DNA from: CAYUWG01 sp964448285
GTDB lineage: Bacteria > Bacteroidota > Ignavibacteria > SZUA-365
Length of the DNA: 54,294 nt
Direction: 5' to 3'
Assembly (NCBI GenBank): GCA_964448285.1
Contig: CAYUWG010000021.1
Coordinates: forward strand, 1-54,294
Part shown: positions 53,096 through 54,294 of the stretch, piece by piece
How the letters are laid out: each line of letters starts with the position of its first letter
How positions within the stretch are numbered: the stretch's first letter is position 1
Translations under genes and position numbers: made by a program
The notes under the pieces: model-generated
Told to the model about the DNA's origin: nothing
Database searches by the model: none
The model's input: only the letters and a program-made list of their open reading frames with translations

Positions 53096-53656
53096 CTCTT
53101 CCTCCTGTGCTATAGTGAGGCGGTTCCGCCATCCTTCAATGAGACGTTTACCGCATTGTGAAAAGTGATAGACTGATAAAGAATCGAAACGCTCGTTTAT
53201 TCATTTCTAACGCATAGATAAGACACCTGAGTCATTGTTTGGGTTACATAGTGCAGTGACGTTCAACGTGTGATCAATGACAACTCCTGCTGTTGACAAC
53301 AGCGACCTGTTGAAGTGCCTTCGATGTTGTGCTAAACATGGCTTTGCGCTGGTTCGAAGCAGTCTCAAAACGCCCGTCCATGATATCCTGAGCGCCGTCG
53401 AAGAGTGAACACAGACGGCATTTCACTTTGAATTGACAAACAACTAATTAAGCGAGTGCAGTCAGGAATAAACGATGTCGTGAATCTAATGCAACTCACG
53501 CATTCCCGCTGTTCGTGTCTTGTCGGCATTGAGCGAAGAGGTCTGCTTCGTCTCTTCGCTCCTCACAGTGACTTCAAGAGTAACATCCTCAGCAGCTAAT
53601 GCACAGAACGACACACACGACCTCTGACTTCCGACCTCCGACCTCCGTCCTTCGGC
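53096..53656. other. Intergenic region with palindromes and a short heptamer array
   Basis: No gene is recognised. The region holds GGCGG-TT-CCGCC (53119-53130) within the presumed promoter of the minus-strand secreted protein, and a perfect 15-base palindrome GCTGTTG-A-CAACAGC (53289-53303). Four GACCTCC-type heptamers lie near its right end. Any of the palindromes could be an operator, but nothing identifies the binding protein. Confidence 0.5.
53619..53646. repeat. Short heptamer array, 4 units
   Basis: GACCTCT, GACTTCC, GACCTCC, GACCTCC in succession. This is the same unit and orientation as the 16-copy array at 1171-1282. It lies 10 bases beyond the stop of the minus-strand gene on the right edge. 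Confidence 0.75.
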
Positions 53657-54294
53657 TTACCTTTTCGGCAACCGCCCCGGCGTCCAAGGGATTCCCACAG
53701 CGTCCATTTTCGATTCGAGATTCTTCAGGTCGGTTTCGACGAGCACGCGCAGTTGGTCGAGGACCGGTGCGAGTTGCTCGCGGATGATTTCATAGGCATC
53801 GAGCTGGGCTTTTCCGGAAGCGGAGGAGTTCGAAGCTTGCTGCCAGCTCAACGTTCCCATGCGCCCCATGATGGAAGGCGGTTGGTTCTCATTGCGTTTG
53901 CCGAGCGTATTGTCACCGTTGAGTACGCGCTGCATGTCGTCCACCTGCTTCATCATGCGTTTGCATTCCGCAAGGAGCGACACCTCGGCGTCGGGTGAGA
54001 ATTCGAGAGCCACTTTGATGATTTCGAGACGCGACTTGAGTTCGTTCACCGCGCGATCCGTGGCAAGCGCGTGCCGTTGCAATTCGCTCACGTTCCTCTG
54101 AAATGCAACGAGTACAGCACGGTCACTCGCAGGAAGAGTCACGTTGTTGAGCACCTTCACGGTGAACTGCACCGGCCCGGCAAGCTTCGTTTCGACGCCG
54201 TTGTCGATCTTCGACAGAGCGACGGAGTAGCGTCCCGGCATCACAAGAAGTCCGGAGCTTTTATTGCCGGTTTCTTTCGTCACAGGTGCGGAGG
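53657..54294 (-). CDS. C-terminal part of a sortilin/BNR-type propeller protein (cut by window edge)
   Basis: The frame is open to the window edge with no stop, so the gene continues to the right. The visible 211 or so residues start in a strand-rich region (VMPGRYSVALSKIDNG, GPVQFTVK). A long helical segment follows (LQRHALATDRAVNELKSRLEI). The end is PPSIMGRMGTLSWQQAS, then DLKNLESKMDAVGIPWTPGR. This tail is typical of the large VPS10/sortilin-like 'glycosyl hydrolase' beta-propeller proteins of this phylum group, whose enzymatic role is unproven. There is no T9SS sorting domain at this end. Confidence 0.7.
   Translation of the reverse strand, partial: SAPVTKETGNKSSGLLVMPGRYSVALSKIDNGVETKLAGPVQFTVKVLNNVTLPASDRAVLVAFQRNVSELQRHALATDRAVNELKSRLEIIKVALEFSPDAEVSLLAECKRMMKQVDDMQRVLNGDNTLGKRNENQPPSIMGRMGTLSWQQASNSSASGKAQLDAYEIIREQLAPVLDQLRVLVETDLKNLESKMDAVGIPWTPGRLPKR

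Overview
The window reads as a stretch of chromosome from an uncultured-type member of the Bacteroidota/Chlorobiota (FCB) side of the bacterial tree. An Ignavibacteria/Kapaibacteria/Rhodothermia-like lineage is my inference, not something the sequence proves. The clues are three secreted proteins with type IX secretion (T9SS) C-terminal sorting domains, a gingipain-family C25 peptidase that also carries a sorting domain, promoter boxes close to the Bacteroidota TAnnTTTG element, a mitochondrial-like citrate synthase, and an NhaD-type antiporter inside the complex I operon, an arrangement I recall from Rhodothermus. Gene density is high, and both strands are used in blocks.

Layout. 1-1372: no intact gene. 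It holds a probable remnant of a secreted-protein gene, a four-copy 70-bp tandem repeat with hairpins, and a 16-unit heptamer array. 1373-4050: lysC-lysA (lysine). 4301-9248: two paralogous secreted beta-propeller/FnIII/T9SS proteins. 9384-9459: tRNA-Thr. 9547-12355: pabA-pabB-pabC (p-aminobenzoate for folate). 12472-19774: nuoJ-K-L-M-nhaD-N, the membrane-arm genes of complex I, followed by nnrDE (NAD(P)HX repair). 21437-22442: a DinB-like protein and a VanZ-like protein. 22453-24889 (minus): ychF and citrate synthase. 25109-27227: a compact oxidised-guanine (GO) repair cluster mutT-mutY-ogg. 27271-31101: an iron alcohol dehydrogenase, an orphan ABC ATPase, nusB and a UMF1-type MFS protein, then tRNA-Pro. 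31255-33145 (minus): two outer-membrane-type proteins. 33257-42371 (minus): a short DnaE-family polymerase, a giant PorU/C25-like peptidase, and lexA. 42511-46599: a membrane protein with a TPR-like tail, and asnB.

The accessory region is 46576-49699. A 3.1-kb islet sits exactly at the 3' end of asnB and is bounded by a perfect 16-bp direct repeat (TGGATCGAGGGGAAGG). The second copy would complete an alternative asnB C-terminus, so the layout looks like integration into, and regeneration of, the 3' end of a protein gene. The islet holds three tightly packed genes: a 52-aa protein, a 90-aa RadC N-terminal-domain-only protein, and an 853-aa DNA methyltransferase with an inserted zinc ribbon and a C-terminal domain carrying a candidate nuclease motif. 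No recombinase is present. This is my best candidate for an undescribed system, probably restriction-modification or defence. It is followed by a third T9SS-secreted protein (minus) and, at the right edge, the C-terminal piece of a sortilin/BNR-type protein.

Regulation visible by eye: several genes (asnB, nusB, pabA, the 42511 gene, the 27271 gene) have a -10-like TATCTT/TATATT/TAACTT box only about 7-13 bases before the start codon, which implies leaderless or very short-leader mRNAs.
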